Shown piece by piece: positions 13,897-26,604 of a stretch of DNA of 64,000 nucleotides. The position numbers and the translations under genes were made by a program. The stretch is from Varroa destructor (taxonomy: Eukaryota > Arthropoda > Arachnida > Mesostigmata > Varroidae). The stretch spans positions 50,678,242 to 50,742,241 of the forward strand of contig NW_019211457.1 of the NCBI RefSeq assembly GCF_002443255.2. The letters run 5' to 3'. Below the pieces are notes generated by a model, which saw only the letters and a program-made list of their open reading frames with translations, ran no database searches and was not told where the DNA came from. Position 1 is the first letter of the stretch, and every line of letters starts with the position of its first letter.

Positions 13897-13910
13897 GCCG
13901 AGTGGTCAGA
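13897..13910 (+). repeat. tRNA-like A box (possible SINE head)
   Basis: GCCGAGTGGTCAGA resembles the A box of a tRNA-Ser or tRNA-Leu gene. No good B box follows, so it is at most a fragment of a tRNA-derived SINE. Confidence 0.3.
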
Positions 13911-14966
13911 TTAAGAAGATGATACCGCACTGTCAGACGCTAGATGCGTCTCTTTCGAGCAAGCCGTATACGACAGCGCTGATTCTCCAGGCGATGTATA
14001 TACAATAGACTTTCGCTTGTCTTGCTTACCTATTGTGCAATAGTTGGCTGTCAACAGCTGTCTTGCCGGTATTTCTCCGGCGGTAGAAGGATGCGCGATT
14101 TACTGATTAGCACTCATCAACAATTAGCTGGCGTCAGTAGGGGCCATCTCTGGCCTATGGCTGTATTGATACTAATCTGATACCTATCTAGGGTAGTGTC
14201 TAGAGGTCGTACCGCAACTCGAATATAGCTGGTGGTAACACAGACGAACTAAAATGCTCCGTGCGCTTCGCGCGCCCCTCTTTCTTCAGGGCGTTGAGTA
14301 CGGAAAACACTGAAAAGGTAACGTCTTCTCATAGTTTTTGTCATAGCAGTTGATTACTGTTGCCGGGAGAAGCGGCAAACGATCGAGAGTCTGCCAAAGT
14401 CAAGGGTTACCTCTGAGTTTAGTAAATAGCTTCACAGGGTGGTACTCTTAAATACTGATTGGGTTAAGGGTGCAGTTCTCATTACTCTTAAGCAATAAGT
14501 CTGTAATTAAAACCACTCCTCATGCCGGCTAGTTAAATATGTAGGGAAAGCGAAGCGTAACATTATCGAGAAAAGCTGGCTATTGAAATGTGGCGAAATC
14601 TATAGGGTTATATGTTCTATAAACTACATAGACTGTGTTTACATGCATAAGCCTATTGCTACATTAAGTTTCTGATTAGACTCAAGGACTTCAAACCGAT
14701 TAGCGCTCGCTTCTCCGTAAGAAAGGGCCTTTCCTTATAATAACTTCTTTCTATATTTAACTAAATAAAAGTCGACTCTCAATGCAGTACACATAGAACT
14801 TTCTCATTACTGTCCTAATTTAATAACGGATCTAGATACTTCCGTATATCGTCGAAACGACCTCACGCTTGCACTATACATAGGTCCACAGTCCTTATCA
14901 AAATCACATAACCTGATATATATCCAAATAGACTCAACGGTGATTGAAAGTGGAGCTAATGCTACT

Positions 14967-15490
14967 TCAAAGCAGGTTGTACACCTCATTTAGACCGATG
15001 TTATTCTTATTTTTAGCAGTCGCTAGGTCTACTCGATTAGTGAAAATCTCAGGTTGACCATTCGTATTTATGTATATTACAACGAGGTTCACCGTGTGTA
15101 TTGCTATCCAGGCAGCAATGACACAGCTGAACACAAAAGGATCTAAAGGGCCTTACCTAGAGGCCATCGGTGAAGGGAGGCACCATCTATTCATGCCAAG
15201 AAAACAACTGTCGAATGAAGATACCGAAGCCGAACATACCGTACTACCCAGATTGAATTGAGCCATTGAGGGGCAGTAGGCCAAATCCCATTATTGCCCA
15301 TAAAGACTGGCTAGTCATGATACCCAAGGCGATAAAAACGCCTAGTACGTGCGATGATGGAAATGGACGGCGTGCCTATGCGTGCAGCGTCCAATATGCA
15401 ACGAAGAGTAAATAAGCTGATGAACAGTCGGAAAGTAGCACCGTATCTCGGGCAACGCACACCCTGAGTATGTAATTTACTGTCGATTTG
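14967..15490 (-). pseudogene. Decayed MFS transporter paralog, last exon
   Basis: This aligns by eye with the last exon of the intact transporter at 0.6-1.4 kb. Matching blocks on the minus strand are VLGVFIALG and IMGFGLLPLNG (about 15.26-15.36 kb), IWVVRYVRLRYLHS (about 15.21-15.26 kb), and the C-terminal span VIAAWIAIHTVNLVVIYINT (about 15.07-15.15 kb). The stop codon is at 14967-14969. The frame is broken by a TAG at 15376-15378, a TGA at 15191-15193, and at least two frame slips between blocks. It cannot encode a working carrier. Confidence 0.75.
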
Positions 15491-16334
15491 ACGGCTGCAC
15501 AGAAGTGTATAGAACTAAATGAGCTATAACTAAGCACTCAGTAAGATTCTTGTCTTTAATTTTGCCCGGACCGTTGGAGTCTTCCGATATCTAAGAGCTG
15601 TGATAGAAGTTTGACGGATCGACGCAGGGTGACATCATGAAGAGACAGACAGAATCGTTCTGGGACTGGCGGTGTCATTTCCGATCGCAGTTATAAGAAT
15701 TATCAGTAACGCAGACATACAAGAGGAGGAATGCTGGCTACAGGAAGGAGCTCGATGTTCGGATGCCGTACGAAATTGACGCAGATCAATTTACTCGATC
15801 GTATTTTCATCTGCAAACGTCTGCAGAAACGTAACGAAATTGAGCTTTTTTTTTTTTTAAAGCGCTTGATGGAAAATAGATTACGTACAAAAGCAATGGA
15901 CGCTTCACAATCCGAGTGCCGAACAGGGTGATGCTTTGTGTTTGGTGAGATTGCAAAGAAATCGTACATTATCAGCCACTATTGCTTAAGGGAACGATTG
16001 ATCCAGTCTTCTACTGGCCATAGTTAATAGACCTGCGACAACCCATCTTCCGCCATGACATGATGTCAAACCAGATACATATTTAGCTATCTAACGAAAA
16101 ATTGAAATTAGAGAAATTTAATGTATCCGCCGTCGTACATGCGATACAGTCTAGAAGTGTGCCCAAGGCAGACAGAATATATTGTGTAATAGGTAACACT
16201 CATATAGACCAGACGGAAATAGAATTCTCTTAAATTGTTATGGTCTGAAAATTGCGTTATTCCAACGGAATACATTTTGGCAATATCTTAATTAGCAGAA
16301 AGGACTTTTCCATTATTTCAGTTGTAATTGCGAA

Positions 16335-16460
16335 CACGTACCGGTTTGAGGCCGTCGACAGATGATATAGGCGCTCCAATTCCAAAGGTAAAATGGCACA
16401 TTTGAAAGTCAGAGACCGCTATTTCTTTCCATAGCTTGCCACCCATGGAGCGAGCACATC
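16335..16460 (-). pseudogene. Decayed MFS transporter paralog, middle exon
   Basis: The minus strand reads GGKLWKEIAVSDFQMCHFTF followed by GIGAPISSV. This matches the intact copy's 'HLWKGKVAPAFQMYHLSFGVGALLPPV' position by position at the key aromatic and glycine residues. The EPFLS end is lost, and the upstream frame contains a stop. Borders are approximate. Confidence 0.65.
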
Positions 16461-17031
16461 ATTCACAGCAGATTACTTCAATAGGCGAGGCATGTGGCGC
16501 CGCACTGTGACGTAACTTCAACGTCAGAAATAAGATCTTCTCCTATTAGAATGGATTTTATGTCGATGACCTTTTATAGACTTCTATAAGATGACTTCTG
16601 AAATAGTCTTCAAAATCAGAATGTCGGGGGCTTTCCAGAAGACCATATATTTAACCTTAGTAGATTGCTTTTCGAATGGGAAAAGCCGGTGGCTTTTTTG
16701 TTGTCATTCGAAGAAAGTACAAATACGGCCCTTTCGTATTGGCCTATTCATCAAAGTATTGTGCGTTATGAACAGGCGCAATAATCCCGAATAGGCGCGA
16801 TCCCATATTGAGTCCCTCTTAAAACAGTGCCGAAATTCAGACGATAGATTTTACTATTAATAGCAGCGCATGCTCGTAAGATATCAGCGTTCCTCTTCCT
16901 GGCAATACCTCAGTATGGTTCTAGCATTACATGAATATACATGTAGCAGAAGTATGGAGATTATTTGTCGTTATCATTGCAGAATATATATATGTATATA
17001 TTTTAGAAAATAGCGAGTTAAGATCATTTAC

Positions 17032-17186
17032 CTACTTCGAGTGCACACAGAGTCATGCGGGTGATAAGGAAACATATGCTTGCACCTATTAGTGAGCTGG
17101 CAAAGGGCATGAGAGCATTTGCCACACCGACCAAGGTCATCGCCAATATGATGTACACTTTGCCGTTGATAAATCGATAGGGAACC
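17032..17186 (-). pseudogene. Decayed MFS transporter paralog, exon homologous to 4.2-4.4 kb
   Basis: The minus strand encodes VPYRFINGKVYIILAMTLVG, then VANALMPFASSLIG, ending in CALEVG at a phase-1 G|GTAAAT donor. This is the same phase and position as in the intact copy. The nearest acceptor (CATTAG) gives phase 2 and would drop six residues from the start, so the 5' border looks degraded. This is the best preserved piece of the copy. Confidence 0.7.
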
Positions 17187-17383
17187 CTAATGAGTGTGAA
17201 AGCAATAGCGATATAGATATTATACTTGTTTTTCTGAATAAGGTAAACAAGTAAGTACAAAGCTGTTTTTGAATACACATGTTCAATTGACACATGCTGG
17301 CACTGACTGAAAGCAACAATAGTAATAATCAGCAAAGCTATTCAAGGTAAAAGTCTTAACTTTTACATTAGCTAAAAGCTATT

Positions 17384-17387
<4 letters not shown>

Positions 17388-17415
<28 letters not shown>
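17388..17415. repeat. (TA)n microsatellite
   Basis: A run of 14 TA units, followed by TGTATG. Confidence 0.95.
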
Positions 17416-17421
<6 letters not shown>

Positions 17422-18507
17422 CTGTAGCATTTATATACATTTGAGCTATGTCCACAACTATGGGAAGAGCCGACACTTTTTCTGCTACGAGTAATTAGTA
17501 AATATATACTGCTTGTAATACTCTGTATCAGACTGCTATTGTTCCTCCAGCCGGAGATACACAGAAAGTGGCCTTTAATAGAAATTGTCCTATCTAAAAT
17601 TTGATATTACCAAAGAAAAATTCGACAGCACGGGTAGCTTACCAGTTAAACGGAAGTCTTAATTATCTGGATTAGGTAATTAAACGTAATTCCGAGAATA
17701 GTTTCTATAAGATTCTCCGAAAGAAAGCGAATGCGAAACGTCATAAACCAGTACTAAGGAATCATAGTTTTGCTTTGTTTTGCCTTACTCTTAAAGAAAA
17801 AAAAAGACTCTTAAAAGCCTTTTCTTCCTGGGGGCCCCATGCTGCTTATTTGTGAACGCACAGCAAGAAACTCATCCTCAGCGGACCAGAAGGGACATGC
17901 TAGGACCACAATACACTAAATCCTCTAACAGACATAATCATTATGTTCATGATTCAAGGACCAGCTGCTTTCGACGTTAAATATGAATGTCAGGATTACG
18001 ACAAGAGTGAGATCCGCAATTTACGTCACTCCTTGTGAGATTTTATATAACATTTCCAGCAATAAAGGACTGCTCTGGCCTATTCAAGTCATTGCCTTAT
18101 CACTAAATGAAGCACATCCTACTTTCGCGTCTTGAAGCGCCCGAATGTTGGCTATTTTCAAAACAAACAGCCCCTAAGCATGTAAGCTTGAAAAAACTTC
18201 GTTCGAACCTCATATAGTTAACCCATGGCGGGACGGTTCTAGATAATAAGCTACTAATTACTATCATTAAAATTAAAAGTGTGAAGAGCGCTAGAAGTGC
18301 GCTTATAGTCTACGCATGCCATGTTCCATCTGAAGTATAAAGATGATATCGTTGCGAATTTGTTCATCCCGGCTTTTTATTTAAAATTTATCTATTCTTC
18401 TTGTCCGAGCTGAAATGGTATTAACTACCAATCATAGAGGTTAAGAGAGGTGACGAAGTCCGTACCACTCCCTTCACGATGCCTGTTCCTCTGCTGATAT
18501 CTAGGAT

Positions 18508-18536
18508 TAATATTATCTCCTATGTAGATAATATTA
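18508..18536. repeat. Inverted repeat, 11-bp stem
   Basis: TAATATTATCT and its exact complement flank a 7-nt loop. The arms are AT-rich, so this may be chance in AT-rich DNA. Confidence 0.7.
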
Positions 18537-18660
18537 TAAAAGGCATTTCTACGAAATGGAAGATTTGGTACAGTTGTCGTTAACCGGGTTCACTGTTGAC
18601 TGGTTCCGTCTAACATAAACAATGATAAGCAGCAAGCAAAAATTAGTCATACTATTCTTG

Positions 18661-18702
18661 ATTATTATTTTATTTATTTATTATTATTATTTTATTATTA
18701 TT
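18661..18702. repeat. ATT/ATTT-rich simple repeat
   Basis: Imperfect tandem ATT and ATTT units over about 42 nt. Confidence 0.9.
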
Positions 18703-19467
18703 GATTTTCAGTTCACTTTTTAAAAATGACCCGCTACTACGCAGAGTAATGGCACCTAGGACAACCATAAAGTAGAAGACAAGTCACGCTTCAACGACAC
18801 CGGTTATAGCGTATGTTTTTCATAACTTTTCCAAACGGTAAAACGTGAAACGCAGATGCCCGATAGACGCAGTTATAAACAAGCACCAAGATAATAACAA
18901 CTTTCTTACTTATGGATTGCTTCAATATCTCAATCTGAAATATTCAAATAACAGCAGATTTGTTAGAGTGACCGGTTAGTACTACTAAGCAAAATGGAAA
19001 ACGCACATATATTTACAAAAACTATTGCTATATAACTATATAGTATTATTCGTCACATGCTGAACGCACGTACAGGGCAGGTCTTTCAGGCCTGTGTAAA
19101 TACATACGGGACGAGGGAGTCGCTTTTGGGTATGTGGAAAAACTTCTGCAGCGGACATTAGTTCAGCGCAATCTTTTCGAAGTTAAATTCGAGATAATTC
19201 CTTTATGCAGTTTTCGCAGAGATGGAATGCAGGCGGACGCCGAAGCAGGGTTGTTCTCTTATTTATGCCGGACGCTTCCCTGAACAGCGGACCGATGAGT
19301 CGTATCATAAGTAAGCAGTATGATTGCTTATGATCTTCGCATTTTTAAGCTGTTACTTTGATTGTAAATGTTCGCTGACAGACAGCTCGAAATCTATAAA
19401 CTCCATGAAACTTTTCTCTGCGTTCCTGCTGGCTTTTCAAATACAACGTCGTGATGAGGACATATAC

Positions 19468-19546
19468 CTAGTGTTAAGCTAAGACCGCTTGTAACCGCCT
19501 TTACATAAATGTCTATTTCTATCTGAACAGAGAAAGGCCCCGGAGC
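19468..19546 (-). CDS. Possible exon, ligand-gated ion channel-like
   Basis: A strong pyrimidine-rich acceptor (TTTTTCTTCTCTTTCGTTTAAG) precedes a 79-nt open segment that ends at TAG|GTATATG. It encodes APGPFSVQIEIDIYVKAVTS. This resembles the beta1-beta2 region of Cys-loop chloride channels ('GPPV.V.V..YV.SI.S.SE...'). No neighbouring exon of that family (for example YFRQ.W.D.RL) was found nearby, so this may be coincidence or a stranded exon. Confidence 0.25.
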
Positions 19547-19639
19547 CTTAAACGAAAGAGAAGAAAAATCGCACATGGCAAGCTTCTTGTGTCTATTTCT
19601 CTGAAGAATGGCCCTTCGCAATGTCGACTTCATCATAAC

Positions 19640-22600
19640 TCAACAAACATCCTTATCCTATAAATATATTGAATGTTCCATTTAGCCAAAAAGTACCTCT
19701 GATGGTTAATGTGCAAACTAAGATGAAACTGTTTTTTGATCTAGCCGTGGACGACGGAGGTCAACATGTATTCTTGTACGAAGGTAAAAACTATTTTTTT
19801 TTTTGTAAATAAGCTATATAGATGGTTAAACAGTAAGCAATAGTAATAATGGCCATTCACAATACATGCCAGGCCATATTTTAATTTACTCCTAAAATCT
19901 TGTATTGCTTCTTGCGCTAGTTGTTTATAATACATTGTATATATGTTCTTGAACGTGTGCTTATATAGACATGTGATGACTCTGTCTATCGAAGTAACAT
20001 TACGCTCAGTATGCCTCTAGCTGCACCAGAACACATGAATCCTTAAGGATAGCACAGGTCCACCGCTATACAATGTGTGAAGGCTTGCTCACCGCTTTGT
20101 GTTCTCGCGAACCTGTTTCTGTCATCACGATTGAGCCGGTCTAAACCATAAACCCCATGTTTGACTGCACAAACGTTTTTCGTTTTCGAGACAAGTGTTT
20201 CAGTTCGAAAGTGATTGTGTGCTGCTAGTGACTGTAAACGTTTATTCGTTGGATTTTTTTGGGTGGTAGATAATCCTAGCAGCTGCAGCCTCTCCCTTTA
20301 ATTCGATTTGAAAGGGGTGGTGGAGGGGTTGTGTGCATCAATCATACGGCGTGACCAATATTTAGCTTGGTATCTGTAATACAGATACGGAATAGGTATA
20401 TATATATCCTTCTAATTATGAAAATCACTGAAATTTCACATTAAAGTTTGAATGATTTCATTAACGAGTACAAACTTCATTATCTATGAGAGCGAAATTT
20501 GCGCTTCGATCTAGAGTTATCACGTAATCTCATAATTATAGAAATGTATTTATTAAAAAAAAGCTATACCTCTAACTTGCATTTGTCCTAAACCTGGGCT
20601 ATGGAAGGCTTCGGTTTTCAAATGAAGTCAACGTTGTTCAAATTTTACAAAAGAGGATCCAATTTGACTAGGACATTTTTTCATTTGAGCAACTCATATT
20701 CCTAAATCCCCAGATGTCCATTCCATCACTTATTGAATGAATTCCGCCTGTTGGTCAATGGTAAAAATGAATCGAGTTTCTCTCCTTCTAAAGATGCTTG
20801 TTTCGGATTTTTTCGCCGGCTGTTACTTAGCAGAACGCAAACAATGTTTCGGCTGGACCTACGCAATCATATCTGTAGAGAGTACGTTGCAGAATAAACT
20901 GTATTAAACGTATCTGACACGGGAGTAAATGATGCCATCCTTTTTTTTAATATAAGGTAGAGAATTCCCGCTCGTGCTTGCATTAGCACACAACAGACCC
21001 CCTCCCCTCCCCTCCCCCATACACTGTTCACTCGTTGGATGTCATGCCAGCTGGGCGGGTAACCACCCCAAGGATAGATCCTTAGGATAATGTCCCAGAG
21101 TACCATAGTTAACTTCTTGGCTTCCGCAAAGTCGACCCTGGAATAAGCCTTTGCGCTAACCTCCGCTAATGCTGTTCAAAAAAGTTCGACCATCATGCGT
21201 ATATCTTCAGGCATAACTGTACTGTTGGGCATAAACGCAACGGCGATCTTGTAGTTCATTAGCTTGACAGAATAAATACTCGAGAGTCGGGTTTGAAAAG
21301 TGGTCATGACTCATTGAATGGTTACTCCCTGTCATAAAGCGCACCTGTGTAAGTTCTACCGAAGCAAAAAGCTGAAACAAGATAGACATTGGACGAAAGT
21401 TTTCAGCTTATGCGGAATGGTCTTGCTACGCGATAAACGATAACGACGAAGCCTCAAGTTTGCGCCAGAAAATAATGGATCCTATAGCAACTGTACGGGT
21501 AAATGAATGCTTGTGTTGCCAGGCTATATCTGCGTGACGTTAGATGTTAGTTAAACGTGAAAGGGGACAATTCAATTAAAATTGTTAAATTCTAACTGAA
21601 GTTGAAATGCTGGGAGACAGCAACTGATCGAACCGGTATAGTAATAACTAAATACTTAGGACGTTATGTTTTGGACCGTCGCTTAGTGCTACAACAAACA
21701 AAGAATAACATGAATTATCATCGTCTGCTTTTTCAGTCTTCAATGGCGTCAAGTATGCTTTCAACAAAGCCAGTAATATGTAATCCACTGCAACATCATC
21801 AAAGGACAATGAATTCTGAAAGCAATACACTTTTGTAGCTTGTATAATAAACGCCACGATGTCAAAAAAAAAACTTACATTTTACACGTTGACAGGCAGG
21901 TCGTGGTTTGACGAAGTAAAGATAACCTTATGAACAGTTTTTCTAATCTCCGCGTACTAACTAAGTATTGGCTGTAAACTTGCAATTATTTTAAACTCAT
22001 TGTAGCACTCTATACTTATCGACATAATTAACATTTATGTAAATATATTCCTCTCCAATGTACACGATAGGTAAAAATCAACGCAGTAACAGTAAATTTT
22101 CACGTTTGGGTCTCTGTTTTTATTTCTAGATTGTCCTTTAGCTATTGTTTTCTCCTGGTTGTCTAAAATCGGCGGAATCATCCGTCCATTGACTACTAAA
22201 AATTTTCAGTTGACTGCTAATAGAGACCGGGAGCTCGCCAACTACATAACATATACACTATATAATTTATATATAAAATAAAAATCTTATTTTTTGAGAC
22301 AAGATATACTCGAGTATAGCCAGCTGCTTATGACAAGCATAACTACCTTTTAAAAGCATTGACTGCTAAGACAAAATATAACAAATGCAAATAATTAACC
22401 TAAAGATGTGCCGGAAAAATGTCCTAATGATCTCTTTAGGGTAAAGCAAGGAACGAAGGACAATGCCAGTCGCTGAAGGCTAAATTGATATACTTAGTAA
22501 AATTACCCCCTTAAGTTAAACGGCTGATCACAAAGCGAGGGCTTAATCAATTACAAGATAATATGAAGAACAAGCGTCAAAATGACCGATTTTGTAATGA

Positions 22601-24030
22601 TGAAAACGGCGCCTATTTCGATAACTAGCATTGCTTATAGGTCTGAAATGAAGGGATATTTGTATTTTCAATTATATAGAAACAAGTGTTTTTTTGAACT
22701 AACTGGTGATACGTTGAAAGATGTTAGTTAGAGCAGATCCATTAAAATCATCATTAGTCATAGCATCCTACAAAGACAGTTAAACCTGGTGCATTCTAAC
22801 AAAGTGGGTTAAAAGAGTTAAACTTTACACTCGTTTCAATCAATGGGTCATTTCAATGAAAACAATCGATTTAAAAATGTTTTGTTCTAGTTTGAAAAAA
22901 GCAACAATTATAGTGTTATTACATGTTACCTCAGTCCTTGCTAGGACGCCCCTTACCTGTCGTAAAAAGGTTAAGGCGATCCTGTTTATCGCCGCTCTAT
23001 GAAGTAAATGGCCGCTGTAGACGTCATTTCCTCCGCTTACGGTTTGCGTAGAATCTGATTCAGTATCAGTCGGTTCTTTAGGCTGTTAGTTCTTTGCTTC
23101 CAGTTGCCACTTTTCTTTAGTGGACTACCACTGACATGGCTAGCTCGCAATGATGACTGAGAGCAGAGAAAGGTGAGGTACTTTATTCATTTGTTTACTG
23201 TTTGCCTTCGTCTTTTCAAGAGCCTTGTGGAAACGCGAGTATTTGATCTCACCTATAATATATCTCTCGCCGTGGCGGCGTCGCGTCGGCTTACTGCTGA
23301 AAACTTGAATAATCGATTGTGAATTCGGAACCCAAGCCTAAAGTTTATCAAGACCTTTAACCCTTAGTGCATCTACCGCCGACAAGTTGTATCGAAGTCT
23401 CGTTTTGCTGCCGATAGCTAGATCGGGCTTCATACGATTGGGTTGTAGAGTACAGACGACATGCAAAGCACAGGAAACGAATTAGGTAGAGAATACGTGA
23501 TTTTCTTAAGCCGTGAAGACCTCTATTGTGTTCTGTTGAACCTTGGCCGGTCGCCATTATATATTGTCGTACGAGAATCTAGCCATGTTCACAAGACACC
23601 GATAATATTGAACATCGAGCGCATGGCCTATACGTTAATTGTAATCTCATTAAATCATAGTTTTAAAGCGATCAATCGGTAATTTTTCTAATGGGAACAC
23701 GCGTGTAGTATGCGAAAAAAATTTCTAGAGCATAAGGAGTAATCGTACAGGACATAGCCTTGGCGTATTATTTTTTTTACACACACACACATGCTAACTG
23801 TTAGGAAATTTGTTGATTATAACATTCACATGTGGGTTTGAGCAACGTCACAGCAGCAAATAAGAGCACGCATCAAGGACGAAGCTCGGTAGAAACGTAC
23901 GCGACTAGACCGATATGCGAACGGCGGACGCATGAAGCGTCGGTGAAATTCCCTGCGTTCCTTTTTCGCGATACTTATCTTATATCTGAGGTATTGTTAA
24001 AGCGAAAAGAGCGAGAGAGAAAAATTATAG
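19640..24030. other. Gene-poor stretch
   Basis: Both strands were inspected and no exon recognised. Holds a CCCCTCCCCTCCCC tract near 21.0 kb and a short (AC)n near 23.78 kb. Confidence 0.4.
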
Positions 24031-24039
24031 AGAGATAGT

Positions 24040-24055
24040 GAGAGAGAGAGAGAGA
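24040..24055. repeat. (GA)n microsatellite
   Basis: A run of GA units inside a longer purine-rich stretch (about 24.00-24.06 kb). It lies just before a GC-richer tract. Confidence 0.9.
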
Positions 24056-24204
24056 TTTTGTGTAGTCTGGCTTCATCATTCCGTCTGATGTAGGCGCAGA
24101 ACTTCAAAGGCGCGGCGCCGTCATCCTCCCCATCGAACCAGCGACGGTGAACGCTGAAGGCGGTGGGTGACTGAGCGCGCTAGCTACTGGGGCCCCCTCA
24201 ATGA

Positions 24205-24417
24205 ATGAACCCAGCAAGCAGAGATTATCAGGCGATCGACCGGTCCGTGGGCTGTCTAGCCGCGTCGAGTGCCGACTCGAATGGCGTCGCCGTGCCCAAA
24301 ACACAAGTGCTCGTAGATCATCAAAGGCAACTAACCAATGGCGGCGATGCGGAACCATACCCATACCTGCAACAAGCATATACACAGCCTAACAGACAGA
24401 CGCATGTGGATATATGA
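24205..24417 (+). CDS. Unidentified open frame, possible exon
   Basis: This 70-codon frame starts MNPASRDYQAIDRSV and contains PKTQVLVDHQRQLTNGGDAE. It is polar and protein-like and lies in a locally GC-richer tract. A competing ATG four bases upstream opens another frame. No family was recognised and no clear splice donor is seen, so it may be a chance frame. Confidence 0.25.
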   Translation: MNPASRDYQAIDRSVGCLAASSADSNGVAVPKTQVLVDHQRQLTNGGDAEPYPYLQQAYTQPNRQTHVDI

Positions 24418-24945
24418 CACGACGGCACAAGTCGTGAGACTGCAGCAGCCGTAATGGTGGCTGTTGTTAAAGCAATAGTAGTACTCCATAGAGGGGTACC
24501 CGGACTAATAAGTAGCCGTGCCTTTGTCGTTCATAGCGAAGCGTAGTAGTTTTCAGTTGTCTACTTTTAGGGGCTCTCTGACTGGTCCTGCAAAGCGCTC
24601 GCTGCAACTCGATGCTGCTCCAAGATACCAACAATGACAGGGAGCACGATACTTGGCTGATTTGGCGTCTTCTCAGCTGACAATAACTCTGACCCTGGGG
24701 GCATACGCACACGAAATATTATTAAAGGTATATGCACTTATCTTATTAACGAAAGTGTGTGCAACTGAACAAAAGGTCAGGTGAAGCTCCACGTGGTCAT
24801 AGTAAAAGGGAATACCTACGAACCTGAAATACCTTAAATTGTTGAAAAAAAAGTTATAATCAGGCTTTTAGTTTATATTACTTGTGTCTTGTTATTCATT
24901 CGAATAGCATAACCATAATGCTAATATAACGTGATCGAAATTCCA

Positions 24946-25095
24946 ATGCAGTATTGTGTGTGTTACTTTGATCATGCTTATGTGGAGAATAGGGTAAATT
25001 CTCTAGACGACACGGCATCTCTGTACCAGACGAAGAATGGCCGAGTGCAGATCAGAACAGGCCATCGGATACATCTTCGCTGCCTCGTCGAATGA
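24946..25095 (+). CDS. Unidentified short open frame, possible exon
   Basis: A 49-residue frame containing VNSLDDTASLYQTKNG and then RVQIRTGHRIHLRCLVE. The last part loosely recalls the B strand of an immunoglobulin-like domain ('G..I.L.C.V'). The splice borders are unclear and the match is weak. Confidence 0.2.
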   Translation: MQYCVCYFDHAYVENRVNSLDDTASLYQTKNGRVQIRTGHRIHLRCLVE

Positions 25096-25591
25096 ACTTC
25101 ATCGTCCAGGTGGTCCGCACTCAATCTCAATAAACTAAGTGTCTGTATGTATCTGATCGGTCCTGAATGACGACGATTACGGCGACTCATGTTGGAATGT
25201 AGATCGTTTAATTAGTTAGTCGGTGAAACTTTTTTTAAAGCTTAGCCATTCTGACATTGGCAATAGCCAGTGCTCTGCCAGAAATAATTTTTCTTCCGTT
25301 TAGCTAACGATTGGTACGATAAATGCACAATGTAACTGCTACGAATGGGTATTTATGTGTACGACAAAACTTTAGGCCAAAATTTTATTACCCTCAGGAC
25401 ATCTCTCTGCTGATTATACGGATAACCTCTCTAATCGTATGCTGACAACTAGAGGATTTGGGACCACCACTTTGAGTGTCGTGGTTCAAGACAGATGTGA
25501 TTTCTTATCCATATAGAGTGGTCTACGAGATCGAAGTTAACTTCAAGAACATCTGCTTGATCTTTCCTTTCGTAGAAACCGGAAAAAGAGT

Positions 25592-25617
25592 AAGAAGAAG
25601 AAGAAGAAGAAGAAGAA
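25592..25617. repeat. (AAG)n microsatellite
   Basis: Perfect AAG repeat of about nine units. Confidence 0.95.
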
Positions 25618-26509
25618 TCATTCTGGAGCTGTTCGAACATATGAGTTTCGGTGTCACTTTTACTTCAAGTCCAAGTGAGAACCAACTGAAAGCATAGCAC
25701 GAAACTTACTTAGATAAAAGGTATACCTCGAAATCGAAGAAACGTACCTACGTATTGTCGTCTTCATCACATATCTGCTATTCACAGCATCGTTACATTA
25801 AATCATGTGAAAAATCGTCGTTAGATTTGTTTAATTTGGATAAAACCCAATAGCCAGTCTAGTAGTTGGGGACGATTTTGCTGTGTTTGCGGCAAGATAA
25901 GGAGCACTATGCTTTTGAAAAATTCGAAATAGGTCAAGCTCAAGTTAGTTACTCTTGCCTACATAAAACAACGGTTGCCTTTGCCAACAGCTTGGATATT
26001 TTTAACATTTTTTCTAGAAGTCATTTAGATTTTTACTATAATTGTAAAACGAGACGCCTCTTCGACTAAGGCCATTGGTGTCAAGGGCCTGGCTAGCAGC
26101 ACTAGCACAACTGATATATTCGTGATGTACTAGTACCATTCTTAATGTATAAACTCGCAAAGGTCGAAATAGAAGTGCCTGAAGCATGAAGAACGGTAGA
26201 CTAGACCGCGTTGGTTCGAACATCATTAAGCGCTACAAGAATCATTTGGGCCTTTTGTCGAGTAGGTGATGCTGTTGAACTGAGGTATTGATTCAACTGC
26301 TTGAAGGTGGATTGCGGGGCGCGCAACTGTTCGATGGATAAACCTGACGGCAAACGCTGCTTGATAAGAGGACATGAGGCGCAATATTGCATGGCAGAGA
26401 GAAAAAAAGGCTAGTGGCCAGACGGGCAACTGTCCATCCATAAAGAATATGTTGAATAGACTACGGGCCAAAACCAATTACGGCCAATATGTTTTGGGTT
26501 AATCTCCAT

Positions 26510-26600
26510 TAGTGGGTAACGTATTTGTTTACTAATCATAGAGTCGAGGTTCGAATCCTAGCTTGGACATAGTTCGTTGCGTGCTGATGGGACGCTTAAC
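26510..26600 (+). repeat. tRNA-derived SINE head (A and B boxes)
   Basis: TAGTGGGTAACG (26510-26521) fits the Pol III A box, and GGTTCGAATCC (26548-26558) is a perfect B box. The spacing is as in tRNA genes. No anticodon stem or acceptor stem can be folded, so a SINE head is more likely than a functional tRNA. Confidence 0.6.
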
Positions 26601-26604
26601 GGTG

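Larger units (their letters stand above)
17420..19467. other. Gene-poor stretch
   Basis: No exon recognised. It contains TTA/TTTA-rich sequence at 18661-18702 and a hairpin at 18508-18536. Confidence 0.4.

Noticed and set aside
26226..26490. A third copy of the MFS transporter (VIGFGP, then YGWTVARL, then IAPHVL on the minus strand)
   Set aside because: Only scattered short matches, in shifting frames, and the C-terminal span is absent. Not strong enough to call.
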